Source of the DNA: Silurus meridionalis
Taxonomy: Eukaryota; Chordata; Actinopteri; Siluriformes; Siluridae
DNA: 64,000 bases
Assembly: GCF_014805685.1 (NCBI RefSeq)
Contig: NC_060886.1
Location: forward strand, 15,440,608 to 15,504,607
Reading direction: 5' to 3'
Within the stretch, counting starts at the first letter, position 1, and the number at the start of each line of letters is the position of its first letter. A model generated the notes under the pieces. The model was not told the origin of the DNA. It made no database searches and saw only the letters and a program-made list of their open reading frames with translations. A program made the translations under genes and the position numbers. Below are positions 21,527 through 35,931 of the stretch, piece after piece.

Positions 21527-23531
21527 TCGAACCCACTTATCTTTACTCATTTACTCATTGGTTATGTCGATTCTTTATATATATATATACAGTACAGACC
21601 AAAAGTTTGGACACACCTGCTCATTCAAAGAGTTCTCTTTATTTTCATGACTATGAAAATTGTAGAGTCACACTGAAGGCATAACTATGAATTAACACAT
21701 GTGGAATTATATACATAACAAAAAAGTGTGAAACAACTGAAAATATGTCATATTGTAGGTTCTTCAAAGTAGCCACCTTCTGCTTGTGAAGCAGTGAATC
21801 AAAATTTAATGTACTAACCATTTAGATGCTAAACTCACACTAAGGATTTGCTCTCTGTATCTCTGTATTTTATTTTCACAGGCTGTACTGGTGCCATGGC
21901 ATATGAGTTTACCAAAGCTCATCCTGAACTATCTGTAATAGTTTTTGATTTGCCAGCAGTTATTGAAATGAGAAGTCATTTCCAATCTGTAGAAGAGGAT
22001 AGCAGAGTGTCATTTGTTGCAGGTCAGCACAAATTTGTATACCTTCAGATTTTTATTCTTAATATGTCACTAATAGTAAATGTCTATGTAAATAATACTA
22101 TTTTAAAATATTAAATCTTATTGCAATGATTAGCATTTTCTTTTTGGTGAACATTTAATATGTTTTCTAACTAATTGCTTTATACCTGCCTCCAATTTCT
22201 TTAAAATTCTTTGTACAGCAAGCCATATTTCCCCTATTCTTCATGACGTCTCTGGTTCAACTTCAGGCCAATCTTTGCTTCCAGTTATTCTTGACTTCTC
22301 TGCCTACTGATCTCGATTTTTGCCTTATGTTTTGGATTGTTTTCTGGTTTCATATTTCTTAAATTTCATGAAATCTCATGTTTAATTTCTTGGAATTCTT
22401 TTTATTTGTATTTAAATAGTTAAAATGAATTGTCAATTTTCTATGTTTAAGTACGAAAACTATGTGGGATGCAAACTTTATAAAATTGTGTTAGTTATTA
22501 AGTCATTGAAGTTGCATTAAAGTGAGGTCATATTACTGATTTTAAAATACTGTAATTGTCTATTTTTGTGGTATTAGGAGATTTTTTCAAGGATGACCTA
22601 CCCAAAGCAGACCTCTATATCCTGGCACGAATTCTCCACGATTGGTCTGATGAGAAGATTCATGAGCTGTTGAGTAAATTGTCCAAGACATGTACTCCAG
22701 GTAAGAACATTCTGTCTGCAGACCAGACGACTGCCTCTACAATACCCTATTATTAGCATTAATTAACACAAAGTGTTAACATAAAGTTGGTTAAGAAAAG
22801 TATTCAAACCCCATTCTATTTTTTTACATTTTTATTGTGTTTGGATTTAATTCATAATGGATTACAATTTTTCCAGTAATCTACACAAAATAACCTATCA
22901 CGACAAAGCAAAAACATTTTTCTAAGAAAGAATGGGACCCCTCCCAAATCCATGTGTGCAAATATTGTATAGTATTACACAAGAAGCTGCAATTGCCAGT
23001 TCTAAAGACTTTTTTGCTTTGTCACTAGGGGTTACTGTGAGTAGATAGACAGCAACAATGAACTCTATTGCACAATATATTGTGCAGAAATTGTATTTCT
23101 TTTGCCAAATTACTGTATATGAAAAGGTAATCATATAAAATTTATATTTTTTTTATCCAGCTGACCTTAAATAAACATTTGTGAAAGTTGTGAAACATTG
23201 TGACACTCTGTCCATTGGGTCCAAACGTTTTAGTTTTATTTACAGTAGCTGATAAGCTCTTACAAATTGGTCATTCATTAAGTAGAATGAACCATTTTTA
23301 TGTCACTGTGATACAGGCAGTGGTTTGCTGCTGTCAGAGATTCTGCTGGATGAGGACAGGACCAAGCCGAGTCGAGCCCTGCTGCAGGCACTCAGCATGA
23401 CTGAAGGAAGGCAGAGGAGTGCTGCAGAGTACAGTAACTTAATAAAGAAGCATGGCTTCAGTCCTGTACAAACCCGATACACAGGCAATATGCTAGACGC
23501 CATGCTTTTTGTGAAAGATGATGAAGCTTAG
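17715..23531 (+). CDS. asmtl: ASMTL, Maf-domain/O-methyltransferase-like fusion protein (13 coding exons)
   Basis: Coding exons: 17715-17804, 17879-18010, 18119-18166, 18247-18311, 18429-18493, 18581-18689, 19014-19359, 20013-20184, 20363-20547, 20704-20836, 21882-22022, 22578-22700, 23317-23531. The first coding exon probably starts at 17697. Phases close to 607 aa (human 621). Residues 1 to about 205 are a Maf/HAM1-type nucleotide pyrophosphatase: LASASPRRREIL, GADTVV at 85-90, EKPVDKEDAYRMLSRLSG, and DKAGGYGIQALGG. From about 286 comes an acetylserotonin-methyltransferase-like domain with the SAM-binding DVGGCTGA at 446-453 and HDW at 516-518. This fusion is the vertebrate hallmark of ASMTL. 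Purified human protein has Maf-type pyrophosphatase activity on modified nucleotides, while its methyltransferase activity is unproven. Oddity: three residues (LVQ of the family's MLVQTEG) are missing after Met564. Introns 11 and 13 carry transposon debris. Confidence 0.95.
20581..20607. repeat. (AAT)n microsatellite
   Basis: About 9 AAT units in asmtl, shortly after the exon ending at 20547. Confidence 0.9.
20873..21457. mobile_element. pogo/Tigger-type non-autonomous element (MITE) in an asmtl intron
   Basis: A 585-base, GC-richer block bounded by TA on both sides (20871-20872 and 21458-21459). The left end reads 'cagtggaacccggttatgtc'; the reverse complement of the right end reads 'cagtcgtacccacttatctc', an imperfect terminal inverted repeat of about 30 bases. 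The GAACCC...TTAT...TCGA form recalls pogo/Tigger ends. There is no transposase frame. Internal 'gagataaccgatgatcgaga' style sub-repeats occur near both ends. Confidence 0.75.
21458..21523. repeat. (AT)n microsatellite
   Basis: About 32 AT units sitting exactly at the TA target of the preceding element and running into an inverted copy of its end. Confidence 0.95.
21522..21578. mobile_element. partial inverted copy of the pogo-type element end
   Basis: 'tacagtcgaacccacttatc' is the inverted right end of the element at 20873-21457. 'cattggttatgtcgattctt' matches, inverted, its internal segment at about 21327-21356. The part between is deleted. So a truncated second copy faces the first across the (AT)n run. 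Confidence 0.65.
21590..21786 (+). mobile_element. solo left end of a Tc1-like transposon
   Basis: Begins after TA with 'cagtacagaccaaaagtttg' and continues through 'agagttctctttattttcat' to 'gtagccaccttctgctt'. This is the well-known terminal repeat of an abundant fish Tc1 lineage. The element breaks off before any transposase sequence. Confidence 0.75.
22788..22925 (+). mobile_element. decayed Tc1 terminal repeat fragment in asmtl intron
   Basis: 'aaaagtattcaaacccc' and 'ttcataatggattacaattt' match the terminal repeat of the Tc1 lineage seen at 50735-52089, whose right end reads (reverse complement) 'aaaagtattcagaccccctt'. Only this end remains. Confidence 0.6.
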
Positions 23532-23667
23532 CCTGTTTATTCTGTGGTTGCCTGAAAAGCTGAAAACGATTAGAAGGATTTTTATACTAGATGGCAACTT
23601 AACTGTCCAGGAATGTATCAATTGTCAGTTAAATGTTTTAAGCTGTCTCCTGTACATCTGTAAAAAA

Positions 23668-23727
23668 AATAAATAAATCAAGAACTAAAAGATAGAAGAT
23701 GCATTTTCTGTCCACAAATGTAATAAA
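23668..23727 (+). terminator. asmtl poly(A) signals
   Basis: AATAAA at 23668-23673 and again at 23722-23727, 140-200 bases past the stop codon. They fit a short 3'UTR ending before the slc25a6 promoter. Confidence 0.6.
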
Positions 23728-23954
23728 AGTGACTTGTATAAAAGTGGTTTGGTTTTCAGTGTCCACAGATGAGCAGACATGTCACTAAACTCTGTGCTGT
23801 TGACTGGCAAGGTTCAGTGTGTCTATGTGGTGCAGCTTCTTAGTATGCTGGATTAGACAAAGTGCAATTGGGAGTCAGGAAACTGGGCACAGTGGGTTCA
23901 TTAATTGCAAATGTTGCCCATCAAGTGTACATACAAGCACAGCAGCTATTCCTG

Positions 23955-24128
23955 AATCTCAGGCCTCGCGCTTCCTCCGCTTCGCTCTCGCGATAAGTGA
24001 GTTCTCCGCACCTGCGCGGACGCTGGGAGTTTGCGCACTACGGCCTCTGCAGCTGAGCAGCTCATCACCATCCTTTCTCCTGTTCAGCTAATCCGTGCGT
24101 TAACTAGATTTATAATATATAAGGTGCC
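23955..24128 (+). promoter_or_regulatory. slc25a6 CpG-rich promoter and 5'UTR
   Basis: GC- and CpG-rich, with TCTCGCGA at 23986-23993, the same kind of element as before upf3a. The 5'UTR leads without an evident intron into the ATG at 24129. Confidence 0.5.
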
Positions 24129-26884
<2,756 letters not shown>

Positions 26885-26906
26885 ATATGCCAAGCAAAGC
26901 AGTAAG

Positions 26907-26912
26907 AATAAA
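26907..26912 (+). terminator. slc25a6 poly(A) signal AATAAA
   Basis: Only 23 bases after the stop codon. Later AT-rich sequence offers other candidates, so the real 3'UTR may be longer. Confidence 0.4.
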
Positions 26913-27978
26913 AAAAATTATAATATAATAGATCTAACTGCTAAAGTTTTTCATGCTTTCCCCGAACATATGCAGTGTGTAGCCAGTTATCTATGTAAAC
27001 AGCCAGCATAAATTATAGTATTAAACCTCTGGAGCATTAATGTATACACTATGTGAATTAGTTTCTTATAGTATGCACTAATGCACAAATCTAAATAGTA
27101 ATTTATTTTTGTTGCACATCTTTTTGATTTGGAAATGTTATTGTTTACTTGCATAAGACTGTGGTTGTGTAATAGGTTTGAACAGTACATGCCTTGCCAA
27201 TGGACCAGGCTCTAATGTAATGGCTAGTACTATGCAGCAATAGTTTATCTTCACTCCCTGAAACATAGGTGAAAATTGCAAGATGCTACTTAAGGTTTCT
27301 AATAACAAGAATAAAAAAGAAGATAAATGATCAAATACAACAGATTAATACTTGAGCCATGAATGGTCTTTTTTTCTTTATGTTCAAAGTTGGATAAACA
27401 TAGGCATGGCTGGTTCAGAGATATATTCAGCATGATGTTTTAATTCCCCACTTTGCGAATTGGAGAATGATCAACACAATAAATGGCTCCAACATTGTTT
27501 CCACAGAGCCAGAGTAATGGCCTTCACATTCAGAGCCGGGGTGACATGACAAGTTGCTTTTTTTTGTGGAACACTGCTAAAAGTATTTTCTTTCCCAAGC
27601 AATATGGGAAACCATATTTTCAAGGCGATTTTCTTGTCAGTATGTCAAATTATGTGAGACTGATCTCAATGCCTCAAGTGAAAAGGACAGCCGTTTGTGT
27701 CCACATAGGACAGTGAAAAAAGGCATCGCCCATCATGTGAAGTATGTTGTAATCAGACATTGAGAAACCACATTTGCAGAGACCTTATTCTTGAGTAAAA
27801 AGCAGGAATGCTTGTAACACAATAAAAGTATATACCTCAGATGCGCTTGTTTTTTTGTTTGTCTTTCTTGTTTTTAGATTCTAATAATTACTGTGCCATT
27901 AAAGCACCATTACAATTTCTATTCAACCAAATCTTACTTCCTAATATTCATATACTTCCACTGATATATGTTATTCAA

Positions 27979-27979
<1 letters not shown>

Positions 27980-28050
<71 letters not shown>
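27980..28050. repeat. (AT)n microsatellite
   Basis: About 35 AT units. Confidence 0.95.
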
Positions 28051-28054
<4 letters not shown>

Positions 28055-28804
28055 GGTGAATATTGGTACGCTTTTACACTTAAATATTGCATAATTTACT
28101 GTAATTCCATTGTGCCTTACCTGATACTGTAAATTGATCCAAAATCAGCATAATAGATGAATTAAAAATAAGTATCTATGTCTAAATAGAAAATAATAGT
28201 TCTTTTGAACCAAAATTTTCAAACAGTCTGTAATCAGACTGGTCTCAAATTGCAGCTGGCCACACTCAGTCTGTAATGTCTACCAATTGTTTATCAACAG
28301 AAAGATTTTGGAAGTCTATGTAATGAAACCCACACAAGTCATGCAACGTATGTAGAGATCAAAGGCCAATGTCAATTACTGAAATGACTGCGAAACTGAG
28401 CAATCTTCTGTAATGTGAGCTGCCTTGTCTGACTCCCATCATACTGTACATGTCAGATAAATATTAAGCCATTTTCCTTCAAGTGCAGCTCTAACAACGG
28501 TTTGGGATTGCCAACCTGCAAGTAATTACTGCACTAGTGTTAAGTGCTTTGATATTAAAATGACTGGTTTAAAACCATTAACTGTTCTCAGATAGCAGCA
28601 AATTTACAACTGCTTCCATATGTTGTTGGGACAGAAAACTGTGTATATGCATAGTATGTGACATAACCTTATCTGTTGTTGTTGTTGTTTTTTTGTTTTT
28701 TTTACTACAGAATGTTTAAGAAAGTATTTTTGGATACGTTAGCTAATACATAAATATAACATACAAATGTAATTATAAAAAACTCTGAGCATTATATTAC
28801 ATTA

Positions 28805-28809
<5 letters not shown>

Positions 28810-28853
<44 letters not shown>
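28810..28853. repeat. (AT)n microsatellite
   Basis: About 22 AT units, bordered by mirror-like TATTA/TAATA sequence that extends the AT-rich palindrome. Confidence 0.9.
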
Positions 28854-28856
<3 letters not shown>

Positions 28857-29231
28857 TTATAATATAATAACTGTTTTATTATATACTGTTCATAATATAG
28901 GTTCTGGAATCTGTGGCGCAATTACACTCAATATCCACATGATGGCACTGTTGAAAAGGAAATAAAAATAAAAAAAAGAGGGAGAAAAAAAAAAAAAAAA
29001 AGGCAGGACTATTGACGATCATTAAAGTTTACAAGTAGCCTCAGTGTTCAGAGATGTGTCTGAATCCTAGATATTTTGATGCCATTAAATCACCCCGACC
29101 CTTCTTGTTTATATATATCGTTTTTAGAAATTATAGACATTTTTACGATTTAACTTCCTTCAGTTCTTTTCGGGCTGAAAGATAACTGTCAACATATTCA
29201 TAAATATTATTATTATTTTTACCTATTGATT

Positions 29232-29995
29232 GCAGGTCCTTTGAAGCCAAAGACTGCATGAAGTCTGGAACTCATAGGCATCTTTACATGCTGAGTTGAT
29301 CCTTTTGAGAAGTTTAGCCAGGCCTTTACTGTAGCCACCTTCAGTTGCTGCTTGTTTGTGGGTCTTTCTGCAGTCAATTTTATCTTCAGTAATTTAAACG
29401 CATGCTCAGTTGGGTTGAGATCAGGTTACTGATTCAGCCATTTGACCAACACATTTCATTTATTTGTCTCTTGGGTTGCTTGAATAGTATGTTGTAGGTC
29501 ATTATCTATCTATAATTTGAAGTGCCACTATATCAGGTTTCCAGCATTTGACAATAAAGTACAGTTCACTTCTGTTATCATCCCACCATCTCTGGTGGCA
29601 GGCTTCCTTCTCCATACTCTTTTCTTACCAATATTCTGGTACGAATGAATGTTTTTCCACTATTGGACAGATATTTTTCAGTCTGTTTTTTCTGTTCTTA
29701 AATGTGACTAGTAGTTGCCAGTATCTTGAGGTAAACCTTCTACATTTATATTAATGAAGGTGTCTATTGGCTGCAGATATTACAATAATATACCCACCAC
29801 CTACTACACCTACACCTACATATAACTGTTTTTTTTCCACCAAGAAATTCATTTTGTAATCATCCACTTTAGTTGTCTTGGGTGATCTTCCAGGCCTTTA
29901 GTTTTTGTTGACTATGGCATTTCCTCCTTTCAAGAATATCCTTTCAAGATGGCCTCCTTTAATGTATAAACATCACGCTTGAGTCCAGTATTAAG
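29232..29995 (-). mobile_element. degenerate Tc1-type transposon, minus strand
   Basis: On the minus strand, fragments match a fish Tc1 lineage in order along the transposase. Tell-tale segments on the + strand are 'catgctcagttgggttgaga', 'ttccttctccatactctttt', 'gtcttgggtgatcttccagg' and 'caagatggcctccttt'. No open frame survives and the terminal repeats are not recognisable. It is an old, dead copy. Confidence 0.65.
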
Positions 29996-29999
29996 AGTT

Positions 30000-30133
30000 C
30001 TCATTACTGGAATTAACTGGCTAGGAAATTGCTTATCATTAAATTTTCTGATTACTTTTGAGATTGTAAAAATGAAAGTTCAATGTGAAAGTGCAAATTA
30101 AATAAATACATACATACAAACATACATACATAC

Positions 30134-30209
<76 letters not shown>

Positions 30210-32210
30210 TAATATGTTAATGATTCTCTGAGTTGCTTCCGGTTAGAATTTGTTTATTTATTCACTTGTGAACAGGATCACTACAGTAACTGGAAACATC
30301 TTGACAGTTGCTGGATTGCTTCTGAGAAAGCAGGCCTACTTGCAAGCAAGTTTATTATCAGTTAAATATCAATTACTCCTCAACTAGCAAGCAACAAAAT
30401 TCACAGGCTTCACAATTGCCAATTCCACCCTTCCTTTTGTATGTCTCTTTGCCTCACTGGCCAGTTCAGGGTCGAATGAAGAATGTAAGGTGGATGATGT
30501 AAAGTCTAAAGGAAACATTGTTAACACTGCAGAATTCAATAAACCTGCAATGCATGTACTTAAGTGATAACAATCATTGATAAAGAAAAATTCCATGTCA
30601 GAGAAAGGAAACAGCGGCTGGTGTGGTTTGTTTGACAAACATGTTTTTGCAAATAAAAAAAAAAAGATAATAAAAGATAAAAGGCTTGGTTCCTTTGAAC
30701 ACACAAACTCCAGAGATTTTGTAATGATGACCTAATTGAGAAATTAACCAATTGTGAACTGGTCAAAAATAAAATTCCAGCAGAGAGAATATTATTTAAA
30801 AAGTCCCACCAATTGTCAATTTAATCTTCAGGACATGTTTTATATTGGGAAATATTTTCTTTCATAATATTTGATAATAATGTTTGGTATAAATTTGATG
30901 AGTTCTGCTTCTCTCTGAAGTAAAGTTTCATTAGTGCGCAGATAATGAAATATAATGACAATATTTTTTGGCATAATAGAAATCTGTTTAATGAAATAAC
31001 ACCAATTTCGTGTTTGAGTTAGAAGTGAATGCCACTGATGTCTTTTTTTTTTATTTGCTTGAATGGCAAAAAAAACATGTATGTTCAATGTTCATAGTTT
31101 GAGTTTTTAGTTTAAGTTTTCCAGATATAGCTGGTACAAAAGCGCTAGAGGGACTTAGTCTTGTGTTTTTTAAATATATAATCAAAAAATTATAACACAA
31201 TTTCTTTTTTTTTTAAACAGCCACAATAAGTTATATGCCAATAACACATAAACAACATTGTGATAGAGATTGCTTTACATTATACTTATTCTGCCATCAG
31301 TGAGACCCTGTGTTATAATGCTTTACTCAGCCTTAATAGATTCACTGGTGGAGAATTGATGAAAATCATATTTGAACCCTTATCTAACAAACTACAATCA
31401 CTGCCAATCAGTGTTAGGGGCATGACAAATGTCAATTAACTCCTTTAAATGCAGTGCACTGACCACCTTCTCCTGATGCTGGACTTTATGTCCACTTTCA
31501 TGATCATTTCAGTGATTCTCTCTTTCTCTCTTTCTGCCAACTATATCAATAAATTGCCCAACATCAGAAGGCACTGAAGAACAACTAAAAAATGATATGC
31601 ATCTCCTGCTGCTCCCATGGCAGCCATGTTGACTTTTCTGCAGAGTTTCTTTGATCCTGCTATGCTTTGATTCACTTTTCACTCGCCCTTTTAGCTAAAC
31701 ATATCATTGGAATTTTACTCTTTGTCCTGACAGGCCTTGTCTTTCTTCGACACAAACACTTTTTCCCAGAGGAGGATCATATAACATAGCTGGTGTGGAA
31801 TTGAGCATTTCTTCAAGAGTTCTCCTGGTTCTTTGAGTATGCCTTTCCTTTTCACTCTCTGTCTTGCCCTTTCCTGACTGGGTGAAGCATTTCACCTCTA
31901 AAAACTGCATTTCAAGGTCATGTTGATAGAACAAATGTATTGAAACTAAAAATAGCTCATGATGGTAGTAGTCATTTACAAATTAGTAATTTATAAGGAA
32001 TGTAAAGGTATTGAATAGCAGACATGAGATCTTAGTCAACTATTCATTAGTCCCTTTGAGACCTAGGACACAAACTTGTTCATTATTAGGTTTAGCTACC
32101 TTTATGTTATAGATTAAATATTTCACAATCAGTCAATGAGTACACTGTTAATGGATTTAATTTAGCTTTAGAAATAAATCAATAGCTTAATTAGTTAATG
32201 ATTAGCTTGA
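30000..32210. other. slc25a6-crlf2 spacer, middle part
   Basis: Holds a (CATA)n/(AT)n tract at 30105-30205 and otherwise ordinary AT-rich DNA. Short open frames on the minus strand (30384-30704, 31704-31934) have no recognisable domains. Confidence 0.45.
30105..30205. repeat. (CATA)n(AT)n microsatellite
   Basis: About 7 imperfect CATA units leading into about 34 AT units. Confidence 0.9.
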
Positions 32211-32214
32211 GTAA

Positions 32215-32385
32215 GGATGTGGCTTAATAGTTAAGACTCTGGACTATTGATTGTAGGGGGGAATTTCGACTCTCAACACAAGCAACCAGTCGGTCTTCTG
32301 ATCCAAACAATTAAACATCAACTTCTTAATATTAATCACACTGAATAAATCAAACAGAAAATATGTGTGCAAGATAAATGTAAAT
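32215..32385 (+). repeat. possible degenerate tRNA-derived SINE
   Basis: 'tggcttaatagttaagactc' resembles an A-box region. About 40 bases later 'gggaatttcgactctc' resembles a B-box, with a 'gcaagataaatgtaaat' tail. It is too degraded to be sure. Confidence 0.35.
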
Positions 32386-32389
32386 TCTA

Positions 32390-33988
32390 TCAGATCTACT
32401 TATCAGCTTTTGTGCTTACTGGAATATCTAGCAGGCATCAAGGCATCAATACATTACCATGATTACGAACATTTTTAAAAACTGTTGCTGTGTTTATGTA
32501 ATAAAACACAACAATACAAATAAAATAAAGCATGTTAAAATGTCCTACATTTGTTATATTAGATCAGTTTGGATTGTTGCAGTGTTTGTCACAAAATCGG
32601 GTAAATATTTGAGCAGAAATGGGTCATATTAATTTAGGAATCTTGTATTGTAGATAAGAAAAAACACACATGTATAATTATTGTAACATGCATAAACACA
32701 TTGGCTTGAATCTTTGGAAAAACTTGTAGATATTATGGTGATCAGTGGCAAATAAAAGATTAACACAGTTAATGTTTAAAGGAAGGAAATGTACCATTTC
32801 AGGGAAAAAATAAGGTCATTTTGAATTTGACTGCTACAACACATTTCATAAAATGTGGGACAGAGTCATATTTACCACGTTTTATGTTAACTTGTTTATC
32901 ATGTTCTCCACTGCTTTTACTACAGTCTGCATATGTCTTGGAGGACGCCAGTTGATGGAGTTTTGGGATGGGAGAGGAATGTTGTCCAATTCATGTTTGA
33001 TTGGAATGTTTTCAAATGGTGAAAGGTCTGGATTGCAAGAAGGGCAGTTCAGCACCCGGACACTTTTATTACCCTAATAATAATAACCATGTTTCTTTTT
33101 AAATAACACTTACTTTTCCAGCCTTTTTTTGTCCCTGTGCCATCTTTTTTAGAATGACCTTATTTTTCTTTCAAATTGTACATTTATTCGGTTTAAACAT
33201 TTGATAAGTTTGTATATGTTCATACTATACCAGTAATTGTTATAACATTTTTTTAGCATTATGTGAAAAAAAGCTGTATTAATTAATTCAATTATAATTT
33301 TTTTGACAGCGAGAGCTGACACATTTCATAAACCAACATCCTACTAACCACATGGTGTATGACTAATTTGAGCAAAGCACCATCATGTGGTAACACAGAC
33401 ATTTCATTCCATATGGCTGTAATGACTCATGGCCACAGAACAATCCTGCTATATTTCTCAGTATTGTACATTGAAAATTTTTTTACTACATTAAGTTTTT
33501 TTTGGTAACACAACACAGGAAACAGGTTAAACAGTATAGGAGTTAACTGAACCTTGCTGTTGCTTAAACCCATGTGCCAGCTTGTACTAGGATAAACAAA
33601 CATTTTAGTGAAAGGTTTAGTAATTGAAAACCTTAAACCTTGCTGTGGGACGGGGGAGAGGTGCACAGTAATGGTTTCCAGCTCCAGATCTGGAACTGCT
33701 TAGGTGTAGTTGACGAGCCTCGATTAGCATGATGTACCATTGCACAGACACACTGCAGCACTAAAAAGAGAAACCATCCTTTCTGGTTTTGGAGAAAAAA
33801 GATTTTTTCCAGTGAAACTCAGTATCTTTCTTCTAGTGAATCAAAAAAACTCAGGCAGGATTCTTTTGTTTTCTAAAAGCCCCAGCCCCATTAAAATATT
33901 CTTGAGATGCTAAACTGATAAAGAATGGAATAATTATATTATTAAATGAAACTAAGAAAATGACACTTATGACACATACCTAGATTCC

Positions 33989-34019
<31 letters not shown>

Positions 34020-35140
34020 CCCCATGTGCATTTTCCATATCTTTGTTTCTAACCTAAGTGTTCAGCTGTAGTCATATCTTCAGTTTATTTCTGAGAACTT
34101 TTTTTTGAATATTCAAAAAGAATAATTACCTAAAGGACCCTTTTAAAAAAAAGTTACCTGTCTTAGATGCCTACATCACCCTCTTGTGGTGAACAGCTTT
34201 GATTTTTATATAATTGAGAAGCTGAACATATAAATGAAACATCTGCTCTGACAGCACATATTAGATTAAGTCACTGAGATAGATAATCATTGTTCTTGGA
34301 AATCAAGACTACAAACCAAGATGAGCAATCAGCATGTACAGTCAGAGATAATCAAGATAATAAAAATAATACAAAGGTGGTTTCCCATATAAAAGATGTA
34401 GCTTTAAACTTACTAAGCACATCATTTTAGCAAGGTTTTAACTAATTACTGTTGATCAAAAGGATTAAGAAGGTAGGTTATCTTTTATTTCTATTCTGTT
34501 TCAGAAAATAACAGTGTTCCAGTGATTGAGAGGTTTTAAATTTTTATTTTTTAATACAGACATTTTCATATTACATATCTAATAGTATTAAAGGGTATTT
34601 TATTTTATGACATGTTTAAATGTAATGTTGAAAAGGACCTTGATTGTTTTTCAACCTTAAATAAAAGGTTATGTTGAGGGTTCTTTAGATTGTTAGGAAA
34701 TTACTTCTCTTTTTCTCAAGGCTAAAGAGTTATTTTATAATATAACATTCTTTTCTAGACTTAGAAATAAACCTTTTAGTAAAAATATTTTGACAAAAGC
34801 AATTGTTGCTTTTAATGAAGACAAGCATAATCTTCATAGCATCATGTACGCAATTTTATCTGCTCTCTGGACTATGATTAACGATGTATTATACAGGAAA
34901 CTTGCAGATCTGTTTGTATGTGACCAGTTATTTACATGTTTATTAACTCTCATTCCTTTAAATCTTATTTATCTCAGGCCCAAATATAGTATTAGAATAG
35001 CTAAAAAAAAATGCTTTGTTATAAAATCTGCTGGAAGCTATAAGCTTTGTAAGCATGGAAATAGCAAACAACAACAGTCATATTAACTCTTCCATGGTGA
35101 GTAACAAAAAATATTTGTCTTAGACTAGATTATCTTGATA
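32390..35140. other. spacer upstream of the cytokine receptor gene
   Basis: AT-rich, with a T-run at 33993-34018. I searched it for a signal-peptide exon and the first half of the receptor's outer domain and did not find one. A 98-codon frame at 34790-35086 shows no receptor features. Confidence 0.4.
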
Positions 35141-35153
35141 CGGACACCTGAAC

Positions 35154-35258
35154 CACTATATAAACCAGAGTAGCTGCTTACATTACGCTTTGCTGTCTGC
35201 CTGTGAAAAGAGTTTTTTTCATTACTAGCCAGTCATTTTTCAAGTACATAGAATAAGG
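35154..35258 (+). promoter_or_regulatory. possible distal promoter and untranslated exon of the receptor gene
   Basis: 'actatataaacc' at about 35154 is a good TATA box. About 75-105 bases later a donor-like 'aataag|gtatgt' occurs at 35258. This could be a promoter plus non-coding exon feeding the exon at 35673, but no ATG exon between them was found. Confidence 0.3.
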
Positions 35259-35306
35259 TATGTGCCTCCTTCACTTATACTATAAATATGAACCTCTCAG
35301 GAGAAA

Positions 35307-35455
35307 AGAGTCAGAGTCAAGAAGCTTTTATTGTCATTTCAACCATATGTAGCTGACGCAGTACACAGTTAAATGATACAGAGTTAAAGACTAGTAAGTG
35401 TCCTCGCCACATAAAGTGCATCGTGTGCAACCTGGTGCAAACAGTGCAAGACTGG
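35307..35455. repeat. dispersed fish repeat fragment
   Basis: 'agagtcaagaagcttttatt' and 'gtcatttcaaccatatgtag' belong to a repeat that I recognise from many fish genomes (family not certain). It is inserted just upstream of the receptor exon at 35673. Confidence 0.5.
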
Positions 35456-35672
35456 TTAACACATTACCAAAGATACCCCCATTCACATAAATGTTTCAAA
35501 TGAAACAGAGAAATATTTTCTAAGAATTTAGGTTCTATATGTTCAGGAAACCCCCCATTAAAACCTGAGCTGTGTGTATTTACCACAGTGCTACATGGTA
35601 GCAGGAATTAATTATTTTTTTGTTACTTTGCTTACATATAAACAGGTTTTATATATATTTTTTAAATAACAG

Positions 35673-35806
35673 TAGACCGCCAGTCATGATAATCACCATT
35701 CAAGAAACTCATACAGGTTTTAGAAAGAAAGATTACACTGTTACAATAACCTTTGACATGGACTACAGCGAAAAAATATTTAAAATGTCAAGCCTCTATA
35801 TACAAG
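35673..35806 (+). CDS. crlf2-like receptor: exon for the second half of outer domain D1 (possible relic)
   Basis: A 134-base open segment with acceptor 'aaataacag' and donor 'acaag|gtcagt'. Its end phase fits the exon at 36769 exactly. The encoded QETHTGF...YTVTITFDMDYSEKIFKMSS lines up with the second half of the membrane-distal cytokine-receptor domain in human CRLF2 (QEGHTSG...) and IL2RG, with the same exon border just before the next domain. However, no exon for the first half of the domain or a signal peptide was found upstream. The only convincing signal-peptide exon lies downstream, at 36003. It may be a real exon of a longer transcript or a remnant. Confidence 0.5.
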
Positions 35807-35931
35807 GTCAGTACTCTCATTTGAATGTGTAGATTGCATTTCCGCAGACAGATCATGCTATAAGAAACTAAGGAGCAGTGAAAAGATTATCGCAGATAAG
35901 AAAGAGGAAGTAAGCGTGGTTAAGTGGTAAA

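Larger units (their letters stand above)
27020..29230. other. slc25a6-crlf2 spacer, left part
   Basis: AT-rich intergenic DNA with two (AT)n tracts (27980-28050 and 28810-28853) and an A-run at 28986-29001. No exon or RNA gene seen. In human, IL3RA and CSF2RA occupy this interval; no exon of either is visible here. Confidence 0.5.

Noticed and set aside
21360..21684. Open frames encoding runs of Tyr-Ile
   Set aside because: They are the translation of an (AT)n microsatellite; the same holds for frames at 24602-24890, 27841-28059, 38103-38351, 39865-40247 and 50525-50710.
34790..35086. 98-codon frame considered as the missing signal/D1 exon of the receptor
   Set aside because: No hydrophobic leader followed by a cleavage site, no paired-Cys/Trp pattern of a cytokine-receptor domain, and no matching splice phase.
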